From NCBI RefSeq assembly GCF_003852425.1, contig NZ_QAJN01000006.1:368-64367 (forward strand): 64,000 nucleotides of DNA, in the 5' to 3' direction. The position numbers were made by a program, and so were the translations under genes. The notes beneath the pieces were generated by a model. That model worked only from the letters and a program-made list of their open reading frames with translations, was not told the DNA's origin and ran no database searches. This DNA is from Paucibacter sp. KBW04 (GTDB lineage: Bacteria; Pseudomonadota; Gammaproteobacteria; Burkholderiales; Burkholderiaceae_C). Below are positions 7,732-14,438 of the stretch, one piece after another; the stretch's first letter is position 1, and each line of letters starts with the position of its first letter.

Positions 7732-10049
7732 GCGGCCTCTTGGCCCGTTTCCTCATCGGGCTGCTGTTCGCCACGCTGTTCAGCGGCAGCGCCCAGGCGC
7801 AGGCCGAGCCCCTGCTGCGGCTGCAGGCGCAAGGGCAGGAGCGCCTGAGTCTGCAGCCCTATCTGCAGATCTGGGTGGACGCCAGCGCCAGCCAGGGCCC
7901 CGAAGAGGCCCAGCGCCAAGTCTTCAGGCCCATGCAGATGGGCGACCAGCACCCGGGCTATAGCGGCTCGGCCTTTTGGCTGCGCCTGCAAGTGCACAAC
8001 CCCGGCCCGCAGCCCCTCGTTCGCCACTTGCTGATGGAACCGGCCCGGCTGGAAGAGGTGGCGCTGTACCGCCCGCAGGCCGAGGGCGGCTGGCGGGTGG
8101 CCAGGGCTGGCACCAGCCGCCCCTTTGACGAGCGCGAACTGGCTTTGCGAGAGAGCGCCTTCATCATCGCGCTGGCGCCGGGCCAGACGCAGACCTTGCT
8201 GCTGCGTGTGGCCAGCCGCAGCTCGGTGGCGCTGGAGCCCACGCTTTGGGACCCACACGCGCTTCAAAACCATCAACCCGGCGGCCTGTGGCTGGACGGG
8301 CTCTTGGTCGGCGTCGCCTTGATCCTGATGCTCTTGACCCTGATGATGAGCCGGGTGCTGCGCGAGCCGGCCGCCCTCTACATCGCCGCCCATGTGCTGC
8401 TGGCGATTCTGTATGAATCGAGCATGCGCGGCACCAGCTTCATGATTCTGTGGCCCACAGCCACCGACTGGGCCACCCGCAGCCTGGGCAGCCTGGGTGG
8501 CCTGGCCGTGCTCTGCCAGTGGCTGGCGGTACGCCGCCTGCTGCATCTGCGCCGGCGCCAGCCCCGCCTGCATCTGGTTCTGGGCCTGCTCGCCTTCTTC
8601 AGCCTACTCAGCCTGGGCCTGTGCCTGTTCGGCGACTACCGCCTGGGCACCGTCAGCAACTCCGTGCTCAACAGCGCCATGCTGCTGGGCCTGCTGCTGG
8701 CCTGCGTCCAGGCAGCCCGCTCAGGCCAGCGCCTGGCCTGGGCCTGGCTGCTGGCCCTGGCCACCCAGGCCCTGGGCATGCTGCCGCGCTATCTGGGCTT
8801 GCTGGGCCTGCGGCCCCACGGGCTCTTGAGCGACTACGCGCCGCCGCTGATGATGGAGCTGGGCTGCTTGCTGGTGCTGATCGCCCTGATGCGCCGCTTT
8901 CACGAACAACACCAGCGCTACGAGCGCGGCCTGGAGGCCGCCGTGGCCGAACGCACCCAGGCCCTGGCCCAAGCCACCCGCCACGCCCAGGCCAGCGATG
9001 CGGCCAAGGGCCGGCTGCTGGGCTATATCGGCCACGATCTGCGCGCCCCCCTGGCCTCGGTCGTACATGTGGCGCGTGAGATGCAGGCCGGCGAGGACTT
9101 GGAAGGCGACCGCCGCGCCATCGAGCGCAGCGGCCTGCTGCTGCTGGACATGATCGACGAGCTGCAGCGCTTCGCCAAAGCGCCGGAGAGCAGCGCCGCG
9201 CTGGAGATCCTGCCCGCCCCCGTCTATCTGCACGGGCTGCTGCACGAGACGGTGGAGCAGGCCCGTGGCTTGGCGCGCAGTGCCGGCTGCCATATCGAGC
9301 TGCGCCTGGCCGAGGAGCTGCCCTGCGTGCTTGAGCTGGACGCCAAACGCCTGCGCCAGGTCTTGTTCAATCTGCTCTCCAATGCCACCAAATTCAGCCG
9401 CGACAGCGCCATCGTCTTGAACGCCGAATGCTTGGGCAAAGACCGCTTGCAGATTCGCGTCAGCGACCAGGGCCGCGGCATCGCGCCCGAAGACCTGCCC
9501 TGGTTGTTCGAGCCCTTTGTGCGCGCCCAAAGCAGCGCCCATCTGCCCGGCCAGGGCCTGGGCTTGAGCATCGCCCGCCAAATGGTGCAGGCCATGGGCG
9601 GCGACATCCGCGTGCATAGCCAGTTAGGCCTGGGCAGCGAGTTCACCTTTGATCTGCCCCTGCTGCCGGCCAGCGAGGACGAGGTGCTGTGGCCGCCGCT
9701 GCTGCGCCAAGCCCCCATCGCCGAGGGCCAGACCGCCCTGGTGCTCGACCCCTGCGACGCCGCACGCGAGGCCCTGGTGGAGCGCCTGAGCCTGGCCGGC
9801 TTCGACTGCCTGCAGGCAGCCGATCTACAAGAAGCCCTGGCGTTTGAAGAGGCCGTGGATCTGCTGATCGTCGAGCCCGAAGCCCTGCCCGGCGCCACGG
9901 TTCAGGCCCTGAGCAAGCTGCGCCACCGCCACAGCCGCATGCGCGTGCTCTGCTGCAGCCGTCGCCTCCCGCCCTACCCCGACGCCTTCTGGCTGTGCAA
10001 GCCGGTGCAGGAGCAGGACTGGTGGGCGGCGCTGGCCCAGAGCGGCTAA
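7728..10049 (+). CDS. 7TMR-DISM hybrid-like sensor histidine kinase with degenerate C-terminal receiver
   Basis: A 773-residue inner-membrane sensor. It starts at TTG inside the TTGA overlap with the regulator. A signal peptide (residues 1-24, ending AQAQA) precedes a periplasmic 7TMR-DISMED2-like domain (about 30-175). A seven-helix membrane domain (about 185-400) and a short coiled linker follow. The kinase core is intact: H436 in GYIGHDLRAPL, N-box FNLLSNATKFS, G boxes SDQGRGI and GQGLGLSIA. The last 110 residues fold like a receiver, with LVLDPCD at the acidic patch and CKPV for the conserved lysine. The phosphoacceptor position is Glu716 (LLIVEPE), so normal aspartyl phosphorylation there is unlikely. 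7TMR-DISM sensors often detect carbohydrates; the ligand here is unknown. Confidence 0.88.
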   Translation: MSGLLARFLIGLLFATLFSGSAQAQAEPLLRLQAQGQERLSLQPYLQIWVDASASQGPEEAQRQVFRPMQMGDQHPGYSGSAFWLRLQVHNPGPQPLVRHLLMEPARLEEVALYRPQAEGGWRVARAGTSRPFDERELALRESAFIIALAPGQTQTLLLRVASRSSVALEPTLWDPHALQNHQPGGLWLDGLLVGVALILMLLTLMMSRVLREPAALYIAAHVLLAILYESSMRGTSFMILWPTATDWATRSLGSLGGLAVLCQWLAVRRLLHLRRRQPRLHLVLGLLAFFSLLSLGLCLFGDYRLGTVSNSVLNSAMLLGLLLACVQAARSGQRLAWAWLLALATQALGMLPRYLGLLGLRPHGLLSDYAPPLMMELGCLLVLIALMRRFHEQHQRYERGLEAAVAERTQALAQATRHAQASDAAKGRLLGYIGHDLRAPLASVVHVAREMQAGEDLEGDRRAIERSGLLLLDMIDELQRFAKAPESSAALEILPAPVYLHGLLHETVEQARGLARSAGCHIELRLAEELPCVLELDAKRLRQVLFNLLSNATKFSRDSAIVLNAECLGKDRLQIRVSDQGRGIAPEDLPWLFEPFVRAQSSAHLPGQGLGLSIARQMVQAMGGDIRVHSQLGLGSEFTFDLPLLPASEDEVLWPPLLRQAPIAEGQTALVLDPCDAAREALVERLSLAGFDCLQAADLQEALAFEEAVDLLIVEPEALPGATVQALSKLRHRHSRMRVLCCSRRLPPYPDAFWLCKPVQEQDWWAALAQSG

Positions 10050-10149
10050 CAAAACTCTCCTGGCTGCGTTGAATTGCTTGGCCTTAGGTCTTGTACTGTC
10101 TGCGGCAATACGCCTTGCCAGGGCCGCTTCGCTGAGTTTTGTTAGCCGC
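10042..10149. repeat. 108-bp imperfect palindrome (MITE- or REP-like) after the histidine kinase
   Basis: A perfect 16-bp inverted repeat, GCGGCTAACAAAACTC at 10042-10057 and its complement at 10134-10149, encloses 76 bp that themselves pair in part (CCTGGC/GCCAGG, GCGT/ACGC, ATTGC/GCAAT). The left arm includes the kinase stop codon and the right arm ends 6 bp before the MerR stop. The element fills the convergent gap and could act as a bidirectional terminator. The long arms and internal symmetry also resemble a non-autonomous mobile repeat. Confidence 0.7.
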
Positions 10150-10155
10150 GCTTCA

Positions 10156-10581
10156 TCAGCCCGCCTCGCTGACCTTTAACAAGCCCACGCAGCGCTCCTC
10201 ATGCTGGGCGATCTCGGCTAGGGTGACTTCGATGTCATCGAGCTGCTGCTCCAGCTGGCGGCGGTGCTGGCGCAGCACCTCCAAAAAAGCCTTGAGCTGG
10301 GGGGCGGCGCCGGTCTTGGCGTCGTACATATCGACCAGCTGCTTGATCTCCTGCAGGGTCAGGCCCAGGCGCTTGCCGCGCAGGGTCAGCTTGAGGCGGG
10401 TGCGGTCTCGGTGGGTGTAGACCCGGTTGCGGCCGGCGCGGGCCGGCTCCAGCAAGCCCATGTCTTCGTAGAAGCGGATGGCGCGGGGCGTGATGTCAAA
10501 CTCGGCCGCCAACTCGGTGATCGTGAACAGGCGCGCTTGGCTTTCGGCACTGGGTGCGAGGGGTGAAGCTTTGGCTGTCAT
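10156..10581 (-). CDS. MerR-family regulator of the LiuR type
   Basis: A 141-residue DNA-binding regulator. The MerR helix-turn-helix is at about 17-85 (FTITELAAEFDITPRAIRFY, then a GLLEPARAGRNRVY wing), followed by RTRLKLTLRGKRLGLTLQEI and a C-terminal coiled coil. This pattern matches LiuR, which controls leucine/isovalerate and related acyl-CoA catabolism in proteobacteria. There are no conserved metal-binding cysteines; the single Cys is near the C-terminus. It is divergent from the hydrolase at 10691, with a palindromic operator at 10607-10628 between them. A closely related site lies upstream of icmF at 55.5 kb, which supports an acyl-CoA role. The exact inducer is not visible. Confidence 0.85.
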   Translation of the reverse strand: MTAKASPLAPSAESQARLFTITELAAEFDITPRAIRFYEDMGLLEPARAGRNRVYTHRDRTRLKLTLRGKRLGLTLQEIKQLVDMYDAKTGAAPQLKAFLEVLRQHRRQLEQQLDDIEVTLAEIAQHEERCVGLLKVSEAG

Positions 10582-10606
10582 GATGAGGGTGGCTAAACTG
10601 GCTGAA

Positions 10607-10628
10607 CTGACGTTAACGTAAACGGCAG
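10607..10628. promoter_or_regulatory. Palindromic operator, LiuR-like, between the MerR gene and the MBL-fold hydrolase
   Basis: The core GACGTTAACGTAAACGGC (10609-10626) matches the reverse complement of the icmF-upstream core (55523-55540) at 17 of 18 bases. It lies 26 bp upstream of the MerR start and 62 bp upstream of the hydrolase start, so one dimer could control both. LiuR sites are known to be such TTnACGTnnACGTnAA-like palindromes. Confidence 0.72.
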
Positions 10629-10690
10629 TTTAACTGTCGCACAGCGGCCTGCCCCGGCCCTTCTCATCCCCGCCCCAACAGATCCCGACC

Positions 10691-11749
10691 ATGGCCAATC
10701 CGCGCGAATCCGAACTCCACTACCCCCTGGGCGACGCCCTGCCCGCCCCCGGCGGCGTGCTGGAGATAGCGCCCGGCCTGCGCTGGGTTCGCATGGGCCT
10801 GCCCTTTGCGCTGGACCACATCAATCTCTGGCTCTTGCGCGATGAGATCGATGGCCGCCCGGGCTGGAGCATCGTCGACTGCGGCGTCGCGAACGAGGCG
10901 ACCCAGGCCCTGTGGGAGCAGGTGTTTGCCGAGCACCTGGACGGCCTGCCCGTGCTGCGCGTCATCGTCACCCACTTCCACCCCGACCATATCGGCCTGG
11001 CCGCCTGGCTGGTGGACAAATGGCAATGCCGCTTTTCCATCAGCGCCACCGACTTCAATCTGGCACGCCTGGCCAGCGGCTCTACCGTGGGCATGGGCGG
11101 GCAAACGGCGGCGGCCTTCTTCGCCAGCCATGGGCTCACAGACGAAGACTCGCTGGCCAAGATTCGCGCCCGCAGCAGCTATTACCCCAGCATGGTGCCG
11201 GCCGTGCCCAGCCGCTTTCATCGCCTGATGAATGGCAACACCCTGCGCATTGGTGAGCATGACTGGGTCTGCATCGCCGGTTACGGCCATGCGCCCGAGC
11301 ATATAAGCTTGCATTGCCCCGGCCTGGGCGTTTTGATTTCTGGGGATATGGTGCTGCCACGCATCTCCACCAATGTCAGCGTGGTCGATGTGGAGCCCGA
11401 AGCCGACCCTCTGAAGCTGTACCTGAACTCGATCGCCGAGATGCTCAAGCTGCCGGGCGAGACCCTGGTCCTGCCCTCGCATGGCAAGCCCTTCACCGGC
11501 CTGCACGCCCGGGTCGACCAGTTGCAGGAACACCATCGCGAGCGCCTGGACGATGTGCTGGCCGCCTGCGCGACCAAGCCCTGCCATGCGGCCGAGCTGC
11601 TGGAGCTGCTGTTCAAGCGCAAGCTGGACCTGCACCAGACCACCTTTGCCATGGGCGAGTCGGTCGCGCATCTGAACGCCTTGTGGCTGGCGGGGCAGCT
11701 CAAGCGAAAGCTGGATGCGGACGGCATTTATCGCTTCAGCGCGGTTTAA
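10691..11749 (+). CDS. Metallo-beta-lactamase-fold hydrolase
   Basis: A 352-residue cytoplasmic metal-dependent hydrolase. The metal-binding motif is THFHPDHIGLAAWL at about residue 95. Downstream ligands appear in GYGHAPEHI, ISGDMVLPR and LPSHGKPF. The last ~90 residues (HHRERLDDVLAACATKP..., then LNALWLAGQLKRK) look like the winged-helix tail (BLACT_WH) seen in LACTB2-like proteins. There is no signal peptide. It is transcribed away from the LiuR-type regulator and shares its operator, so a role with acyl-CoA or thioester intermediates is likely but inferred. It ends just before a strong hairpin at 11771. Confidence 0.88.
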   Translation: MANPRESELHYPLGDALPAPGGVLEIAPGLRWVRMGLPFALDHINLWLLRDEIDGRPGWSIVDCGVANEATQALWEQVFAEHLDGLPVLRVIVTHFHPDHIGLAAWLVDKWQCRFSISATDFNLARLASGSTVGMGGQTAAAFFASHGLTDEDSLAKIRARSSYYPSMVPAVPSRFHRLMNGNTLRIGEHDWVCIAGYGHAPEHISLHCPGLGVLISGDMVLPRISTNVSVVDVEPEADPLKLYLNSIAEMLKLPGETLVLPSHGKPFTGLHARVDQLQEHHRERLDDVLAACATKPCHAAELLELLFKRKLDLHQTTFAMGESVAHLNALWLAGQLKRKLDADGIYRFSAV

Positions 11750-11770
11750 ACAGGCGCCGCGCAAAAAATA

Positions 11771-11800
11771 ATGCCACCGTCCGAAACCGGACGGTGGCAT
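11771..11800. terminator. Strong hairpin after the MBL-fold gene, probably bidirectional
   Basis: A perfect 13-bp stem, ATGCCACCGTCCG with its complement, closes a 4-nt AAAC loop. Read on the minus strand it is followed by TATTTTTT, a good U-run; on the plus strand a looser CTTCTTTTT lies about 9 bp further on. Confidence 0.8.
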
Positions 11801-12046
11801 TGCAGCCCTTCTTTTTGGGATCCATCTCCGAGCAGGCTTGACTGCTGGGCCTGCAAAACTCGGAGTGAAGGCGCCGGACAGGCCGGGCAGCTTCGGGATC
11901 TGCGCGATGACAGCGTTGGGGCGAAGTCTGCGCGTCTTGGCGCAAAGCGGCAAACCCCCCATTGGTGGGAAGGGCTTTGCGCACAAAGCTAACGCCAAAT
12001 TAAAGCGGCGCCGAACAATTCATGCATGCGCCGCGGCATGCCGGAC
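11801..12046. other. Non-coding gap with secondary structure
   Basis: About 245 bp without a believable gene. A stem with CTCCGAG (11826-11832) and CTCGGAG (11859-11865) has an inner CAGGC/GCCTG helix and a CAAAA bulge. A second hairpin, GCTTTG-CGCA-CAAAGC, lies at 11974-11989. The elements could be a small RNA or the processed 3' end of a neighbouring transcript. No promoter was recognised. Confidence 0.4.
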
Positions 12047-12952
12047 TTACTGGGCGATGATGGACTCGGCGCGCAGCTGCTCGCGAGCGACTTCAAAATC
12101 AGGCAGGACCGAGCGCACCTGGGCCCAGAAGCGTGGGCTGTGATTCATCTCGCGCAGATGGGCCAGCTCATGGGCCACCACATAGTCGATGATGCTGGGG
12201 CCGAAATGGATCAGACGCCAGTTCAGGCGGATGCTGCCATCCGCGCTGGCGCTGCCCCAGCGGGTCTGGGCCGAGCTCAGGCGCAGCTGCTTCATTTGAA
12301 CGCCCAGGGCGGCGGCAAAGTGCTGGCAGCGCGGCTCGAAGAAGGCCCGCGCTTGTTTTTGCAGCCAAGCCTGCACCTTTTCGCGCACCAGCTCTTCCTC
12401 GGCGTTGACGGGCAGGCCCAGGCTCAGCACGCGCTGGGCTTCGTCCCAATGCAGGCCGACCTGCGCCGGGTCCAGCTTGAGTCGCAGGGGCTGGCCCAGA
12501 AAAGCCAGGCTGGCGCCGTCGCGCCATTCGATGCGAGCGGCCTGCACGCGGCGGGCGCGCTCGGTCTGCTCGACCAGCTTGCGCAGAATCCAGTCGGACT
12601 TTTGCTGCAGGGCACGCTCGATATCGGCTTGCGGCAGCCAGCGCGGCGCGCTGACCCGCAGGCCTTCGGAGCCCACGACAAAACCGATGCTGCGCCGACG
12701 CGCACGCTTCAATTCATAAGCCACCGAATGGCCGCCCAAGCTCATCTCACGCTGGGCGCGCGGATTGGCCAGGGGCGAAGGCTGCCCGGCTGGGGGCAGC
12801 TGCGGCGACATGGGCGGCGGACTGGCCGCAGGCGGCAAGGGCACGGCTGCGCCCGCCACACTTTGCAGCAAGGACTGCTCGGGCCCGAACAAACTCAGCT
12901 GCGCCTCTTGCAAAAGATTGGCGAGCCGTTTGCCCATGGGTGTCTTGGCCAA
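12047..12952 (-). CDS. YgjP-like M48-type zinc metallopeptidase
   Basis: A 301-residue protein of the YgjP/DUF45 family. The zinc site is VVAHELAHLREMNHS near the C-terminus (HExxH plus a later His). Upstream are the family segments KRARRRSIGFVVGSEGL, RVSAPRWL and TRWGSASADGSIRLNW. It has a Pro/Ala-rich N-terminal extension of about 60 residues. I start it at TTG 12952 because GAGGAG, overlapping the plsC stop, sits 9 bp before it; ATG 12937 is the alternative. It is the last gene of the plsC/gmhB/glyS/glyQ run. The substrate is unknown for the family. Confidence 0.87.
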   Translation of the reverse strand: MAKTPMGKRLANLLQEAQLSLFGPEQSLLQSVAGAAVPLPPAASPPPMSPQLPPAGQPSPLANPRAQREMSLGGHSVAYELKRARRRSIGFVVGSEGLRVSAPRWLPQADIERALQQKSDWILRKLVEQTERARRVQAARIEWRDGASLAFLGQPLRLKLDPAQVGLHWDEAQRVLSLGLPVNAEEELVREKVQAWLQKQARAFFEPRCQHFAAALGVQMKQLRLSSAQTRWGSASADGSIRLNWRLIHFGPSIIDYVVAHELAHLREMNHSPRFWAQVRSVLPDFEVAREQLRAESIIAQ

Positions 12953-12965
12953 AACTTGGCGCTCC

Positions 12966-13748
12966 TCAGGGGCGGGCCGCCGCCAGGGCCGGGGGATAGG
13001 CGTCCGGGTCCAAGCGACGCATCTCGGCCTCGATCCAGGCCTCGACTTCACTCATCAACTCGCCCGGCTCACGGCCGACCGAGGGGATGGGCTTACCAAT
13101 GGAGATGTCCACCACGCCGGGGCGCAGCAAAAAGCTCTTGCGCGGCCAGCAGCGTGCGGCCGTGGCGGCGATGGGCACAACGGGCACGCCGCTGCCAATC
13201 GCCAAGCGGGTGCCGCCGGTCTTGTACTCGCCCTTGGCGCCGCGGGCGACGCGGGTGCCTTCGGGGAACATGATGATCCAGTGGCCCTGCTCCGCCAGGC
13301 GTTTGCCCTGGGCCGCCACCTGACGCCAGGCTTCGCTGCGCTTGGCGCGGTTGATGTGGATCATGTCCATGCGGGCCATGGACCAGCCGAAGAAGGGGAT
13401 GTAGAGCAGCTCACGCTTGAACACGTAGGCGAGCGGATTGGGCATCAGGGCGGGGTAGGCCAGGGCCTCCCAGGTGCTCTGGTGCTTGGACAGCAGCACG
13501 GCGCCCACATACTCGCCCTGCTCGTTCTTGGGCAGGTTTTCCATGCCCTGGATACGCCACTTGACGCCGCAGATATAGCGCGCGCCCAGGATGGACACAT
13601 GCAGCCAGTTGGCGCAGGCCCAGTAGACCGGGTTGCCACGCGCGACCAGGCCGATCAGCTGCACCGCGATGCCCCAGGGGATGACGGTGACGATCAGGAA
13701 CAGAACGTAGAGAAAAGAACGCAGAGCGGCAAACAGAGTGGCAATCAA
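12966..13748 (-). CDS. plsC: 1-acyl-sn-glycerol-3-phosphate acyltransferase
   Basis: This enzyme makes phosphatidic acid from lysophosphatidic acid at the inner membrane. The 260-residue protein has an N-terminal membrane anchor (about 5-30). The acyltransferase motifs are KHQSTWEAL (an HX4E variant of HX4D, common in this clade), FGWSMARMD and FPEGTR. It starts at TTG 13748 in a TTGA overlap with the end of the gmhB-like gene, with GGAG upstream, so the two are translationally coupled. The same pairing of gmhB and plsC behind glyS is common in Burkholderiales. Confidence 0.92.
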   Translation of the reverse strand: MIATLFAALRSFLYVLFLIVTVIPWGIAVQLIGLVARGNPVYWACANWLHVSILGARYICGVKWRIQGMENLPKNEQGEYVGAVLLSKHQSTWEALAYPALMPNPLAYVFKRELLYIPFFGWSMARMDMIHINRAKRSEAWRQVAAQGKRLAEQGHWIIMFPEGTRVARGAKGEYKTGGTRLAIGSGVPVVPIAATAARCWPRKSFLLRPGVVDISIGKPIPSVGREPGELMSEVEAWIEAEMRRLDPDAYPPALAAARP

Positions 13749-14365
13749 GTCAGGTCTCCAGCCCCGGTGGCGGGGCTCATGTTTTCACCGCGCGCGTCCG
13801 CTTTGACGCGGCGGTCTTTTTGAATCAAGGTTTCGGCAAAAGCACTCAGGCTGGCATGCACCCGGGTGCCGGGCACCTGGGCCGCCACGGCCGCCAGCTG
13901 GGCATCGTCCAGCGCGCCCAAGCGTTCGCTGCGCACCAGATGCGGGATGCAGCCGGCCGCATGCGCCGTCTGCAAATCCCCCAGGCTGGCGCCCACCATA
14001 TGCACGGTGGACAGATCCACGCCAAAACGATCGCCGATCTGCTGCACCAGGCCGGGCAGAGGCTTGCGGCAGTCGCAGCCTTCTTCCGGCGTGTGCGGGC
14101 AGAAGAAGGCGGCGGCCAGGCGCCCGCCCTTCTCGGCCAGCATCTGGTTGAGCCGGATGTGGATGGCGTTCAAGGAGGCCATGTCCAGCAAGCCACGACC
14201 GATGCCGGGCTGGTTGGTCGCCATCACCGTGTGCCAACCGGCATGATTGAGCCGCGCAACGGCCTCCAGCGCACCGGGCAGGGGCTGGAGCTCGTCGATG
14301 GACTTCACATGGTCGTCCCGGTACTGGTTCAGCGTGCCATCCCGACCCAGGATGACCAACTTCAT
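13745..14365 (-). CDS. gmhB: GmhB-like HAD-family protein lacking catalytic aspartates
   Basis: By similarity this is D-glycero-beta-D-manno-heptose-1,7-bisphosphate 7-phosphatase, which acts in ADP-heptose synthesis for LPS. The zinc-binding set is intact (C89, H91, C97, C99 in FFCPHTPEEGCDCRKP), as are TNQ and K101. The HAD motif I nucleophile, normally DxDGT, reads LGRDGT: the first Asp is Gly7 while D9 remains. Motif IV, normally VGDSLxD, reads VGASLGD: the Asp is Ala126. Both changes should weaken or abolish phosphatase chemistry. I start at ATG 14365 to give the family's usual MKLVIL start; an upstream in-frame ATG is at 14401. The gene lies between glyS and plsC. Confidence 0.85.
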   Translation of the reverse strand: MKLVILGRDGTLNQYRDDHVKSIDELQPLPGALEAVARLNHAGWHTVMATNQPGIGRGLLDMASLNAIHIRLNQMLAEKGGRLAAAFFCPHTPEEGCDCRKPLPGLVQQIGDRFGVDLSTVHMVGASLGDLQTAHAAGCIPHLVRSERLGALDDAQLAAVAAQVPGTRVHASLSAFAETLIQKDRRVKADARGENMSPATGAGDLT

Positions 14366-14438
14366 GGGATGGTTGGCGTGGTGCTCGGTACGGATGGGCA
14401 TGGTGGTTTGAGGCTCGCGTGTGAGTGGACGTTCGCTG

